Shown: positions 33,274 through 41,677, counted from the stretch's first letter. The stretch: 64,000 nt of DNA from Tenacibaculum sp. 190524A02b (GCF_964036645.1 NZ_OZ038525.1:496001-560000); one strand, 5' to 3'. Made by a program: numbers and translations. The notes: generated from the letters alone by a model not told the origin.

Positions 33274-33328
33274 CTAGTTGTTTCGGGGGAGATAATTTCA
33301 AACCTGAAACAACCATAAAAACAACTAG
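33274..33328 (+). promoter_or_regulatory. Two-state RNA hairpin before the annealase gene
   Basis: GTTGTTTCGGG (33277-33287) can pair with CCTGAAACAAC (33303-33313), or the overlapping CTAGTTGTTT (33274-33283) can pair perfectly with AAACAACTAG (33319-33328). The two cannot form together. The second ends three bases before the ATG at 33332, so it could block ribosome access. Confidence 0.55.
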
Positions 33329-33331
33329 ATT

Positions 33332-33880
33332 ATGGAAAGTATAACAAATAAAATCAAAGCTTTAAAAAAGATTATCCCTTTTAAATGGAGAGTTCAAAGA
33401 GGGTTTTCAGATAAAAGTAATATTGAATGGGTTTCTTTAGTACCATATGTAGATGCTAGGGATGTACAAAATCATTTAGATAAAACATTAGGAGAGGAAA
33501 ATTGGCAAGATGAATATTATCAAGTCAAAGGAACTTTAATGTGTAAGGTAGGTGTGTTGATTAACGGAAATTGGGTATGGAAAAGTGGAGCTGGAGCAGA
33601 AACTACATTTGAAAAGCAAAAGGGTGAAGCATCAGATGCATTTAAAAGAGCATGTTTAAAATGGGGAGTGAATAGAGATGCATATGAATTAGGTGAAGTA
33701 TATGTAAAAGCGAAAAGTTACACTGATAATAAAGGTAAAAAACAATACCAACCAATGGATGGTTCTAAAAAGTTAAAAGGCCAAGCTCTTTATGACTTTT
33801 GTAATAATAAGATTGATATGGAAAATATGCCAAATTTCAATTTAGAAGAATCTAATAAATCTTTAAAAGAATTAGTCTAA
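33332..33880 (+). CDS. Rad52/22-like single-strand annealing protein
   Basis: A 182-residue protein with the Rad52-type core: VPYVDARDVQNHLDKTLGEE (about 36-55), LMCKVGVLINGNWVWKSGAG, and KQKGEASDAFKRACLKWGV, a hallmark of phage Rad52-family annealases. It anneals complementary strands in phage recombination, working with the nuclease encoded next. The stop overlaps the exonuclease start by one base. Confidence 0.9.
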   Translation: MESITNKIKALKKIIPFKWRVQRGFSDKSNIEWVSLVPYVDARDVQNHLDKTLGEENWQDEYYQVKGTLMCKVGVLINGNWVWKSGAGAETTFEKQKGEASDAFKRACLKWGVNRDAYELGEVYVKAKSYTDNKGKKQYQPMDGSKKLKGQALYDFCNNKIDMENMPNFNLEESNKSLKELV

Positions 33881-34809
33881 TGATTTGGTCAAATATTGAT
33901 ATAAACAATATAGAAGATGGTGTATATTATGATATGCCAATAGAGGTATATCATGGTAATAGAACTCATTTATCAGCCTCTTCAATAAAGGAGTGTTTTA
34001 AATCGCTTGCTCACTTTAAAAGTTACTTAGAGACTCCTAAAATTAGAAAAAATCATTTAGACTTTGGAAATGCTTTTGAGTTATCCTTAACAGATTTTTA
34101 TGAATATGAAGAAAAGGTATCCGTATTTGATCCAAAAGAAAGACCTGTAAAAGACAAAGATTTCAGGGTGAAAAAAAATAAAGAATGGAAAGAGAATTTT
34201 TATTCTGAAAATAAAAGTAAACTAATAATACCAAGAAGTGGTTCAGACAGTGAAGATATTTTATTAATACTAAAAAATAGTTTTTATAAACATGAGACTG
34301 CAAAAACATTAGTTACCAATGCTAATTATCAAACAACAATCTTTTGGACTTGTAAAAACACTGGATTAAAGTTAAAAACTAGACCAGATTTTTGGAAGAA
34401 ATCTTTAGAAACTGGAGTGCCTATTATTACAGATTTAAAGACAGATAAGGACACTACAGCAGACAAGCATATCAAATCTATTTGTAATAATAATTATCCT
34501 ATACAAGCTATTATGCAATTAGATGGATTATGGCAATCTGGATTAATAGATAGCATTTCAGTTGCTAGATACTTTTGGGTTTTCTGTTGTAAAAATCCAC
34601 CATATAATACTGAAGTTTATGAGTTTGATTCTTCAGATGTAGAAAGTTTTTTAGATGCATATAGGTTTAAGTTAGAAGAGATAAAGAGAGCTTATGATAA
34701 GGAATTGTTTTTAAGTTATGACCCTTTCAAAGATAACGGAATACGTACAGTAAGCTTCCCATTCTATTATAAGAACAATATGGGGATTCATGATAAAATA
34801 GATAGTTAA
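33880..34809 (+). CDS. PD-(D/E)XK exonuclease, RecE/exonuclease VIII-like
   Basis: A 309-residue protein. N-terminal YHGNRTHLSASSIKECFKS and LDFGNAFELSL are typical of the PDDEXK/DUF3799 group; metal ligands fall in KTRPDF and ITDLKTDKD, then YPIQAIMQLDGLW. It resects double-stranded ends to give single strands for the annealase encoded directly upstream. Confidence 0.9.
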   Translation: MIWSNIDINNIEDGVYYDMPIEVYHGNRTHLSASSIKECFKSLAHFKSYLETPKIRKNHLDFGNAFELSLTDFYEYEEKVSVFDPKERPVKDKDFRVKKNKEWKENFYSENKSKLIIPRSGSDSEDILLILKNSFYKHETAKTLVTNANYQTTIFWTCKNTGLKLKTRPDFWKKSLETGVPIITDLKTDKDTTADKHIKSICNNNYPIQAIMQLDGLWQSGLIDSISVARYFWVFCCKNPPYNTEVYEFDSSDVESFLDAYRFKLEEIKRAYDKELFLSYDPFKDNGIRTVSFPFYYKNNMGIHDKIDS

Positions 34810-34819
34810 ATTTTTAGAA

Positions 34820-35167
34820 ATGGAATTAAGAGGTTTTATAAAAAATATAGGTCTAATTAGAACTTATGGAGATAACAGTTTTAGAAAAAGAGAATTAGTT
34901 ATAAACACTGATGAACAGTATCCACAAACAATAATGATAGAATTTGTACAGGATAAATGTAGTCTATTAGAAGATTACGAAATAAATCAAAATGTATGTA
35001 TTTCAATAAATCTTAGAGGTAGAGAATGGATTAATCCACAAGGAGAAGCAAAGTATTTTAATTCTGTACAGGGATGGAAGATCGAAAGTATAAATAATAC
35101 AGAAAAATTAGCAAACCAAGCTATTACAGATTTAACTCAATGTGAACCAGACGATTTACCTTTTTAA
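34820..35167 (+). CDS. DUF3127 ssDNA-binding-like protein
   Basis: A 115-residue protein with an OB-like domain (RTYGDNSFRKRELVINT, YPQTIMIEFVQDKCSLLED, VCISINLRGREWIN) and an acidic C-terminal tail (TQCEPDDLPF), like SSB proteins whose acidic DDLPF-type tip recruits partners. Fits with the recombination genes before it. Confidence 0.85.
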   Translation: MELRGFIKNIGLIRTYGDNSFRKRELVINTDEQYPQTIMIEFVQDKCSLLEDYEINQNVCISINLRGREWINPQGEAKYFNSVQGWKIESINNTEKLANQAITDLTQCEPDDLPF

Positions 35168-35230
35168 TAAGCAAAATATTTGCTCAATAATGAAATTCTA
35201 CAAGGTTTATTTCAACGACGAAAAATAATA

Positions 35231-35536
35231 ATGAATACTTACAGCACTTCAGACGGAACTCGCTTAAAACAGTCTGTTATTGAAAGATTGATAAGAAAAG
35301 CTAAAGGAGAAAAACTAAGGCAACAATTTGACGATAAAGGCTATAATTTTTGTGAAGAATGTGGGGTTTCTAATGGAACTTTTTTAGACTGTTCACATGA
35401 TGAAAGTGTAAAGAGTTGTAAGGAAAACGGAAGAGTTGAAAAGGCTTTTGATGTTAATAATATAACCATAAGATGTAGGGAGTGTCACCAAGAGAAAGAC
35501 GGAACTAATTTAAAGTTTAAAAGCAAAATAGCTTAG
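35231..35536 (+). CDS. HNH-like zinc-binding protein
   Basis: A 101-residue protein from ATG 35231: CEECGV, LDCSHDESVKSC and ITIRCRECHQEKDG form the zinc Cys pairs and candidate His of an HNH fold. May be a small recombination nuclease of NinG type; the catalytic Asn/His is less clear than in the HNH at 21010. Confidence 0.65.
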   Translation: MNTYSTSDGTRLKQSVIERLIRKAKGEKLRQQFDDKGYNFCEECGVSNGTFLDCSHDESVKSCKENGRVEKAFDVNNITIRCRECHQEKDGTNLKFKSKIA

Positions 35537-35553
35537 TAAAATGATTTCCTTTT

Positions 35554-35751
35554 ATGACTTACCCAATAGACATAATGAAAGAAAGGTTAAAAGAAGCTGA
35601 GCACGCTCAATCTTTATGTCTATTAGCTTATAACAAGGATGATTATTTAAAAATAGAGAATGAAGTGGTTATACCAATAAAAACTACATTAAGATTACTT
35701 GATATGGCTATAAATGTAAATTTATTTAAAACTAATGATAATTATGAATAG
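35554..35751 (+). CDS. Small hypothetical protein
   Basis: A 65-residue helical protein (MKERLKEAEHAQSLCLLA...). It overlaps the start of the initiator gene by 8-17 bases, so it is co-translated. No recognised domain. Confidence 0.5.
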   Translation: MTYPIDIMKERLKEAEHAQSLCLLAYNKDDYLKIENEVVIPIKTTLRLLDMAINVNLFKTNDNYE

Positions 35752-36517
35752 TTACGATTTAAGTAGGAAGTGGTTTAATTTTTCTTTTGAAAATCCTGAT
35801 TTAGTAAAGCCTATTCATACTGCAATATATTTCATTGCTATTGATACCTGTAACAGGTTAGGATGGAAGGAGAAGTTTTCATTATGCACTTATAGAAGTA
35901 TGGAAGGCATAGGTGTAAAATCACCTAAAACATATAAAAAAGCTCTTTTAAATCTTGTAGAGTGGGGGTTTTTAATTATGTATCAAGAAAGTAAAAATCA
36001 ACATACAGCCAATATAGTTGCTTTGGTAAAAAATACCAAAGCAGATACTCAAGCAGACACCAAAGCACTGGACAAAGCACTGTTAAACCAAGAACCAAAG
36101 CAAGAGTTAAAGCAAAGCCCAGGCACAGACAAACTCAATGCCACTATAATAAAACAAATAAACAATAAAACAATAAACAATAAACAACAAACAAAGGGTG
36201 AGGAAGATTTTAAAAATATGCTTTATGATTTTTTTTCTTTAAAAACCGAAGATCAAAAAATTAAAGCCAGCGGATTTTTTAGAGGTTTAGAAAAAACTGA
36301 AAAATTCGAAAACTTTAAAATTCAAACAGAGGCTTACATTGAGTTCAAAAAAGAATCAAAGGAAAAAATACATGGTTGGTGGAGTTATCAGGCATGTTGG
36401 ATGGAAGTTGATTGGCAAGATAAGTTAAAAAAGCTCAAAGAAAGTGAAAGAGGTGAAAGTGTTATGTCGTTAAAAAACAAAAAATTAAACGAAAAATTAG
36501 CAGCTTATGGAGGTTAA
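35744..36517 (+). CDS. Winged-helix replication initiator-like protein
   Basis: A 257-residue protein (ATG 35744; 35735 also possible). An N-terminal winged-helix domain (SRKWFNFSFENPDLVKPIH, CTYRSMEGIGVKSPKTYKKA) is followed by a Lys/Gln/Asn linker encoded by A-rich repeats (36152-36194), and a DnaD-like C-terminal part ending in WWSYQACWMEVDWQDKL. It precedes a DnaC-type loader, the O/P arrangement of lambdoid phages, so it probably binds the origin within its own gene. Confidence 0.75.
   Translation: MNSYDLSRKWFNFSFENPDLVKPIHTAIYFIAIDTCNRLGWKEKFSLCTYRSMEGIGVKSPKTYKKALLNLVEWGFLIMYQESKNQHTANIVALVKNTKADTQADTKALDKALLNQEPKQELKQSPGTDKLNATIIKQINNKTINNKQQTKGEEDFKNMLYDFFSLKTEDQKIKASGFFRGLEKTEKFENFKIQTEAYIEFKKESKEKIHGWWSYQACWMEVDWQDKLKKLKESERGESVMSLKNKKLNEKLAAYGG
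36152..36194. repeat. A-rich 7-base iterons, candidate replication origin
   Basis: About six tandem copies of AAACAAT and close variants (AAACAAAT, AAAACAAT, AAACAAC) inside the initiator gene. Phage origins are often inside the initiator (lambda O). The same array is copied at 26403-26445. Confidence 0.5.
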
Positions 36518-37196
36518 CGAATTTGAAAAAATGATGAAATCTAAGGAGGATGTAGAAATAATAAACAAAAAGTTTTTATGGAAGGAGTTCCAGTTAGCAG
36601 CAAACCGAAATATAGAAGCAGAAAGTTTTAATCAAGAAAGCAAATGCGCATTTGAATTTAATGAGGATAATAGAAAAATTGTATTAACGATTTTGAGGTA
36701 TTTTTCTGGTTATGATGATTTTAATGAGTTTGGTGTAATAAAAAATAACCCTTCACTTTCTAAAGGGCTATTAGTCTCAGGAGATTTAGGTGTTGGAAAG
36801 TCTATTTTGTTTAAAATTCTTTCTGAAGCTGGGAGAAGTCTTTATTTGAAGACAGGATTCAAAAGAATGAATTTTAAATCTATTAGCTGTGGGGATTTTG
36901 TAGGTCTTTATATGGCTAGTTCTAAGAAAAAACACTTGGAGTTTAACTTGTCAACTTTCCAAAAAATTAAGTTATACATAGATGATTTAGGTGTTGAACC
37001 AAAAGCTTTTAATGCTTATGAATTGATGGAGCAAGTACTTTTTGAGAGGTACAGAAACAATGCTTTGACTTTTATTACAACAAATTTAACTCCTCTAGAA
37101 ATTGCAGAGAGATACGGTGCAAGAATAGGAGATAGACTTCCTGAAATGTGTAATATCATTATTTGGAAGGGAGATAGTTTTAGGCATGAAAAGTAA
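36507..37196 (+). CDS. DnaC-like helicase loader ATPase
   Basis: A 229-residue AAA+ protein: Walker A GDLGVGKS, Walker B LYIDDLG, sensor-1 TFITTNL, then the arginine region GARIGDRLPEM. It loads the replicative helicase at the origin opened by the preceding initiator. Overlaps the initiator stop by 11 bases. No phage helicase seen, so it likely recruits host DnaB. Confidence 0.88.
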   Translation: MEVNEFEKMMKSKEDVEIINKKFLWKEFQLAANRNIEAESFNQESKCAFEFNEDNRKIVLTILRYFSGYDDFNEFGVIKNNPSLSKGLLVSGDLGVGKSILFKILSEAGRSLYLKTGFKRMNFKSISCGDFVGLYMASSKKKHLEFNLSTFQKIKLYIDDLGVEPKAFNAYELMEQVLFERYRNNALTFITTNLTPLEIAERYGARIGDRLPEMCNIIIWKGDSFRHEK

Positions 37197-37398
37197 TATT
37201 CTATTGCTTTTGATAGAGAAACATAATTTGTCTGGTGGACATTGTGGTTTATATGTATCTGACCTACCAGGGGAAAGGAATAAAATAAAAAAAGAGTTAA
37301 ATGATCTCTATATAAAAAATCAAATAACCATCCATGACGGTATTCATGGAAAGCTAATAAAATTTAAATCTAATATACAATGCAGCCAAACAATATAA
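37186..37398 (+). CDS. Small hypothetical protein, winged-helix-like
   Basis: A 70-residue protein (NILLLLIEKHNLSGGHCGLY, RNKIKKELNDLYIKNQITIH) whose helix-helix-strand pattern fits a small winged helix. Overlaps the loader gene by 11 bases and the next gene by 19. Confidence 0.5.
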   Translation: MKSNILLLLIEKHNLSGGHCGLYVSDLPGERNKIKKELNDLYIKNQITIHDGIHGKLIKFKSNIQCSQTI

Positions 37399-37796
37399 AA
37401 GTTATACATAAACCAGTTTATAGTGTTGAATATAAATGTCAACCATACTTATCTAAAAAATGTGGGCAATCTTGTTTGTCTATGATAACAGGTAAGTCTA
37501 TTGACCAAATATGCAAAGAGATAGGCAAGGAATACACAACAAATATTTACACTGATTTACAGGAGTTTTTAAATAAAAACAATTACAAAGCAGTGGTGTC
37601 TTATGGGGATTTTAATTTAGAAGAAATCCCAAACGAAAGCATAATAAGGTTTAAGAAACCTTGTGGAGGAGGTCATTATGTTTTAAAAGTTGATGATGTT
37701 TTTTTAGACCCGTTGGTTGGGGAAGTAAAATGTTACATGAATGGGTATAAAGTATCGCATTATTTGAGTTATAAGAAGCTTAATACTAGTATTTAA
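37380..37796 (+). CDS. C39-like papain-fold protein
   Basis: A 138-residue protein with CGQSCLSMITGKS (candidate catalytic Cys), GGGHYVLKVDD (His) and FLDPLVGEV (Asp), the order of C39-like cysteine peptidases. It lacks a signal peptide and transporter partner. Might process a phage or host protein; substrate unknown. Confidence 0.65.
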   Translation: MQPNNIKVIHKPVYSVEYKCQPYLSKKCGQSCLSMITGKSIDQICKEIGKEYTTNIYTDLQEFLNKNNYKAVVSYGDFNLEEIPNESIIRFKKPCGGGHYVLKVDDVFLDPLVGEVKCYMNGYKVSHYLSYKKLNTSI

Positions 37797-37849
37797 AATC
37801 AAATTCTAAATAACTGTTTCAAATAATTTTTTAATAAAACAGGGTTTAA

Positions 37850-38443
37850 ATGATACGAAAAGATAAATATTCTTTAGAGGAAAAAATTACAAGTTTAAGG
37901 GCTATTTCCTTAACAGTATTGATGTACATATTTGGATATGCTTTTAAGCTTACAGTTCTTTTCAATTCGCTATTAACAGAAAGAATACCTAGTATAGAAT
38001 TAAGGTTTACAACTTCATTTTTTACAGGTGTAGCAATATCTTCAATATTATTATTTGTCTCAATACATGAAGTGAACAAAAAAGTTCCTTATGTAATATC
38101 TGTAATGGATTCCATAATTCTATTATTAGTGTTTGATGTATTTAATTCAAGCGGATTTAAAGAAGTATTTACAGTTGTGTTTATAAGTCTATTTATGGCA
38201 TTTGTAGGGTATCAATTAATCAATGTTTTTGTAGCAAAATTAAAGGAAGAGAAAGCTAAACTAAAGCAAAGCTTTAGAGAAATAGAGCAAGAGTTTAGCG
38301 AGAAGAAACAAGAGGTAATCAAATTAGAGCGAAAATTAGCGGAATTAAAGGAACATACATGTGAGTATTGTGAAGAGCCTTTCAACAGTAAGAATGCCTT
38401 AAATGCTCACAAAGGAAAATGCAAGTATAAACCAAATAAATAA
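37850..38443 (+). CDS. Four-TM protein with coiled coil and C-terminal zinc finger
   Basis: A 197-residue protein: four TM spans (about 17-39, 52-72, 82-98, 103-124), a charged coiled coil (130-170, KEEKAKLKQSFREIEQEFSE) and a C-terminal CEYCEEPFNSKNALNAHKGK..C zinc finger of C2HC type. The membrane and coiled-coil plan resembles a spacer holding a nucleic-acid or protein-binding finger at the membrane. Function unknown. Confidence 0.7.
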   Translation: MIRKDKYSLEEKITSLRAISLTVLMYIFGYAFKLTVLFNSLLTERIPSIELRFTTSFFTGVAISSILLFVSIHEVNKKVPYVISVMDSIILLLVFDVFNSSGFKEVFTVVFISLFMAFVGYQLINVFVAKLKEEKAKLKQSFREIEQEFSEKKQEVIKLERKLAELKEHTCEYCEEPFNSKNALNAHKGKCKYKPNK

Positions 38444-38451
38444 TAATAATC

Positions 38452-38538
38452 ATGAAAAAACTAAAATACATAGCGCTTGGGTTTGTGCTTGGGGTAGTTA
38501 GTACATTTTTAACAGGATATATCCTATGGATATTATAA
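38452..38538 (+). CDS. 28-residue single-TM peptide
   Basis: MKKLKYIALGFVLGVVSTFL starts a hydrophobic peptide with a basic N-terminus and a GxxxG-like face. It starts eight bases after the zinc-finger membrane protein and may be its small partner. Coding is plausible, not proven. Confidence 0.45.
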   Translation: MKKLKYIALGFVLGVVSTFLTGYILWIL

Positions 38539-38555
38539 AACTTAAGTAGTGATTA

Positions 38556-38687
38556 ATGAAATTTAATACAGAGCAAATTAAAGAAATTGGAAAAAGAGCA
38601 GGTATTTCGTTTAAACAAATAGGTGAAACTCTTAAAAGATTAAGTCAAAAAGAAATAACGAAACCTAAAAGCAGGTACCATAAATAG
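38556..38687 (+). CDS. 43-residue basic protein, possible HTH
   Basis: EIGKRAGISFKQIGETLKRL looks like a short helix-turn-helix, followed by a Lys/Arg-rich tail. In operon spacing with its neighbours. Confidence 0.45.
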   Translation: MKFNTEQIKEIGKRAGISFKQIGETLKRLSQKEITKPKSRYHK

Positions 38688-38697
38688 AGAGAAAACA

Positions 38698-38877
38698 ATG
38701 AAATTAATAATTAGTAGCAAAGCAGCTAAAAAGCTAACCAAACAGTTAAATAGTCATTTTAAATCTGTTGCTCATCAACCAGTAACAATTGAGATTGAAA
38801 TGCTAGAAAACCATGAATTAGACATAAAAGTTTCTTCATTAGAAGGTAAAATGACTTTCAATACATTAATTCATTAA
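38698..38877 (+). CDS. Small hypothetical protein
   Basis: A 59-residue protein (MKLIISSKAAKKLTKQLNSH) with a front helix and strand-rich rest. In-operon spacing (10 bases) supports coding. Confidence 0.45.
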   Translation: MKLIISSKAAKKLTKQLNSHFKSVAHQPVTIEIEMLENHELDIKVSSLEGKMTFNTLIH

Positions 38878-38887
38878 TACAGTAGTT

Positions 38888-39157
38888 ATGGAAGTAGCAG
38901 ATGTTTTTTTAAATACAATAACTATTCGAGTAAATACACATGATTTACTTGGTGTTCCTTCTGACGAATCACAAAAAGAATTTTTTGATGCTGTTTGGAA
39001 TGAAGATTTTGGCGAATGGAAAATAAACTCTAGTGAAATGACACATTACGAAGTTTTTGATTTTTCATTTGAAAGAAAAGAACAAGTTTTTGATGGTATA
39101 GACACATTAAAAAAGAGAATATTAGAATTAGCAATTAAACATTTAAAAAACCTGTAG
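38888..39157 (+). CDS. Small hypothetical acidic protein
   Basis: An 89-residue protein (NTITIRVNTHDLLGVPSDES, WKINSSEMTHYEVFDFSF). No recognised domain; part of the run of small early genes. Confidence 0.5.
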   Translation: MEVADVFLNTITIRVNTHDLLGVPSDESQKEFFDAVWNEDFGEWKINSSEMTHYEVFDFSFERKEQVFDGIDTLKKRILELAIKHLKNL

Positions 39158-39161
39158 GATT

Positions 39162-39368
39162 ATGAATTTAGAAAAACTAAAAGAAATAGAGGATTTAGGT
39201 TTTGATTGGAGTTTAAATCAGTTTAACGGATTAAGAACTTTAGATATTATGAAACAAGACACAGACTCAACGGTAATAGTAGAATATGGATCATTTGAAC
39301 CAGTTGAAAAAGTTTTAGAAAACGGGGTAGATAAGTTCAATGAATGGAAAAACAAGAACCTTAAATAA
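39162..39368 (+). CDS. Small hypothetical acidic protein
   Basis: A 68-residue protein (MNLEKLKEIEDLGFDWSLNQ, STVIVEYGSFEPVEKVLENG). Begins four bases after the previous stop. Unknown. Confidence 0.5.
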   Translation: MNLEKLKEIEDLGFDWSLNQFNGLRTLDIMKQDTDSTVIVEYGSFEPVEKVLENGVDKFNEWKNKNLK

Positions 39369-39377
39369 GTGTAGCAA

Positions 39378-39506
39378 ATGAAAACAAAACAAGAAATAGA
39401 GGCTAAAATAAAAGAGTTTGAAAAGGAGCTCTTAGAGGAAGGCTCAGACAAAGACATTATTATGACTAAAATATACTCACTTAGGTGGGTATTAAACGAA
39501 CTTTAA
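39378..39506 (+). CDS. 42-residue helical protein
   Basis: MKTKQEIEAKIKEFEKELLE then a short hydrophobic end (IYSLRWVLNEL). Small, highly charged helix; unknown. Confidence 0.45.
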   Translation: MKTKQEIEAKIKEFEKELLEEGSDKDIIMTKIYSLRWVLNEL

Positions 39507-39527
39507 AACTGTAATTAAACGAATATT

Positions 39528-39773
39528 ATGAACTGGATAAAAATAGATAAATCAATAGAAACTAATTATGACTTTGAAATCATAGGTTATAATCCTGACT
39601 GGATAGATGAAGATTTTAACCCAAAAGGTACTCGAGTGTGTTTTCAAAATGATTCAGGTGAAAAAGGTTGGTGTTCTGCGAAATGGAATAATTCCCATGA
39701 TTGTTACGATGCAGATTTTGATACTGCTCCAACTCACATAATGATGATTCCTAAAACACCAAACAAACAGTAG
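39528..39773 (+). CDS. Small hypothetical protein, DUF551-like end
   Basis: An 81-residue acidic protein. Trp-rich start (MNWIKIDKSIETNYDFEIIG) and an end (DTAPTHIMMIPKTP) recall the 'HWMPLP' finish of DUF551 proteins of phages. Weak assignment. Confidence 0.5.
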   Translation: MNWIKIDKSIETNYDFEIIGYNPDWIDEDFNPKGTRVCFQNDSGEKGWCSAKWNNSHDCYDADFDTAPTHIMMIPKTPNKQ

Positions 39774-39971
39774 TTATAAAGGGAGTAGATCTATGAGTCT
39801 TTTAAGATCGTCAACATTAGCTAAAAGTTTTAGAGTGAAATGATCTTCCATATCAGAAGATAAGATTTCAGAACTAAAATAGTCATGATCTAAATTGATT
39901 TCAAATTTATCAATTACACTTTTTACTGTCTCCAGTTTTTCAATTTCTAAGTTAATTTTAAAATGAGGCAT
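39774..39971 (-). CDS. Small leftward hypothetical protein
   Basis: A 65-residue acidic protein (MPHFKINLEIEKLETVKSVI) on the opposite strand to all its neighbours, starting 54 bases before the adenine methylase. Strand-helix pattern supports coding; could be a lysogenic-state gene. Confidence 0.45.
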   Translation of the reverse strand: MPHFKINLEIEKLETVKSVIDKFEINLDHDYFSSEILSSDMEDHFTLKLLANVDDLKRLIDLLPL

Positions 39972-40025
39972 AAGTATTAATTAAGTTAGTTAATGAGATA
40001 AATATAATTAAAACAATAAAATAAA

Positions 40026-40796
40026 GTGGTATTAACAAGATTAGGAAATAAAAGAAAAATGAAAGATTTATTAAATCAGCATTTCCCAGTACATAAAATG
40101 AGAATAGAATTATTCTTTGGTGCTGGAGGTAGTTTCTTTTACTTACCTAAGCCAAAATTTTCAATATTAAATGATTTTGATAGTGATGTAAGCAATTTGT
40201 ATTTGGTTATTCTTGATCAAAAAGAGGAGCTAAAAAAGCAAATAGAGTTACTCCCAGTTTCTGAAGGTCTTTTAGATTATTGGAAAAAGAATACAGAATC
40301 AGATCCAGTTATGAAAGCTGTTAGGTTCTTATTAATATCAAATTTTACATACTTAGGTAAAGGAGATACTTTAAGGTTAGGGAAAGATAACACTAAAAGA
40401 AATTTACTCAAGAGAATTGAACCAACTTTTGAAATGTTATCTAATTCAAAAATTACCAATTGTGATTTTAGACAAGTGCTGCAGAAGGTTTCTTTTGATC
40501 AGAAAGTTACACCTAAAAATGATTGTTTTGTTTACCTAGATCCTGTTTACTTAGAAACAGATCATTACTACAAAGTTCCCAAATGGACTGCAGCTGATAC
40601 TGAGGATTGTTTTAAAATAATGAATGATTGCGGAATTAAATGCGCGATGTCAGAATTTGATCATGAATCGGTAATGGATTTTGCTTCGGATTATAAAATG
40701 AATGTAATCTATTTAAAGGAGCGTCAAAACATAAAGAATAAAAGAAACGAAATTTTAATAACGAACTATGATAGCGACCAGTTATCAATGTTCTAA
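40026..40796 (+). CDS. dam: D12-class adenine-N6 DNA methyltransferase
   Basis: A 256-residue protein with a GTG start at 40026. SAM-binding motif I is ELFFGAGGSFFYL, preceded by LGNKRKMKDLL; catalytic motif IV is DPVY (FVYLDPVYLETDHYY) where the family norm is DPPY. MSEFDH and NKRNEILITN match later family blocks. It probably methylates short palindromes such as GATC to evade restriction or mark DNA. No cognate endonuclease nearby. Confidence 0.88.
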   Translation: MVLTRLGNKRKMKDLLNQHFPVHKMRIELFFGAGGSFFYLPKPKFSILNDFDSDVSNLYLVILDQKEELKKQIELLPVSEGLLDYWKKNTESDPVMKAVRFLLISNFTYLGKGDTLRLGKDNTKRNLLKRIEPTFEMLSNSKITNCDFRQVLQKVSFDQKVTPKNDCFVYLDPVYLETDHYYKVPKWTAADTEDCFKIMNDCGIKCAMSEFDHESVMDFASDYKMNVIYLKERQNIKNKRNEILITNYDSDQLSMF

Positions 40797-40809
40797 AATA
40801 AGTGTAATT

Positions 40810-41025
40810 ATGAAAATACATGTATTTGAAGAACATAAAAGAAGAAAGTTATTCTTCTTTACTAAAGACAAAAACAACTGCTTGAAAGTTGAATACGATC
40901 CAGGACTAGATTTTGGAGAACACGATGCTTCTGGAGTTCATTTTGAAAATATTGTATTGGATTATCAAAACGGATATGTCTTTGGAAAGGAGCATAAAGA
41001 AATAACAATAAATGATGTTCCTTAA
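40810..41025 (+). CDS. Small hypothetical protein
   Basis: A 71-residue protein from ATG 40810 (MKIHVFEEHKRRKLFFFTKD, then EYDPGLDFGEHDASGVHFEN). Strand-rich. A start inside the methylase gene at 40768 is less likely. Confidence 0.5.
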   Translation: MKIHVFEEHKRRKLFFFTKDKNNCLKVEYDPGLDFGEHDASGVHFENIVLDYQNGYVFGKEHKEITINDVP

Positions 41026-41074
41026 TCAATTAGAGATTTATTAACCTTTTTAAAATAATTGTAATAATTAGAAT

Positions 41075-41404
41075 ATGGCAAGAGAAAACGAATTTGAGTG
41101 GAATCAATTTATAAAACTTGGTGAAATGATAGGTGATGGTTTACATCATGAAGATCCATGGATTACAAAAGAATATAAAAGACTGCAAGCTATTCTCTTA
41201 CCTGAAGCTACTGCAAAGGAAAAAGAATATAAACGAAAGTTACGCCAAAACAAAAACCAAAAGGTAAATGAAATGATTAAAGAGAAGCTTTTAAAGGACA
41301 GATGCCAATGCGGAGCAAAGTTGAAGCAATCAAGATCTGGTAGTAAAGTAGTTTGTTGCACTAAGTGCGATTTAAAGTATCAATACAAAACAGTAAAACA
41401 GTAG
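41075..41404 (+). CDS. Small protein with C-terminal zinc ribbon
   Basis: A 109-residue protein: helical and basic first part (ATAKEKEYKRKLRQNKNQKV), then a zinc ribbon CQCGAKLKQSRSGSKVVCCT..C. Probably binds nucleic acid. Unknown role. Confidence 0.6.
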   Translation: MARENEFEWNQFIKLGEMIGDGLHHEDPWITKEYKRLQAILLPEATAKEKEYKRKLRQNKNQKVNEMIKEKLLKDRCQCGAKLKQSRSGSKVVCCTKCDLKYQYKTVKQ

Positions 41405-41454
41405 GTTAATCGATCAGCCTGTTTAAGTGATCGAGAAATAAAAAGAATAATAAA

Positions 41455-41658
41455 ATGACAAGATTATTAAAAGTAGAAGAAAAAATAACAGACGCTATAA
41501 GAGAGGTGAATTTAGCAAAAGATGACTTGAAAAATCCAAAAGAAATATCAAATGTGTTAGCTCTTTTGGAACAAGCACATTGTTGGTTGGAAATTCTTCA
41601 AGAAGACAAAGGAATAAAAGACAAGGAAGGAAAGATTTTACAATCTCATTTGGAATAG
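41455..41658 (+). CDS. Small helical protein
   Basis: A 67-residue protein (TRLLKVEEKITDAIREVNLA). It ends 19 bases before the cytosine methyltransferase start. Unknown. Confidence 0.45.
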   Translation: MTRLLKVEEKITDAIREVNLAKDDLKNPKEISNVLALLEQAHCWLEILQEDKGIKDKEGKILQSHLE

Positions 41659-41677
41659 GTTAAATAATCTGTAGGTT

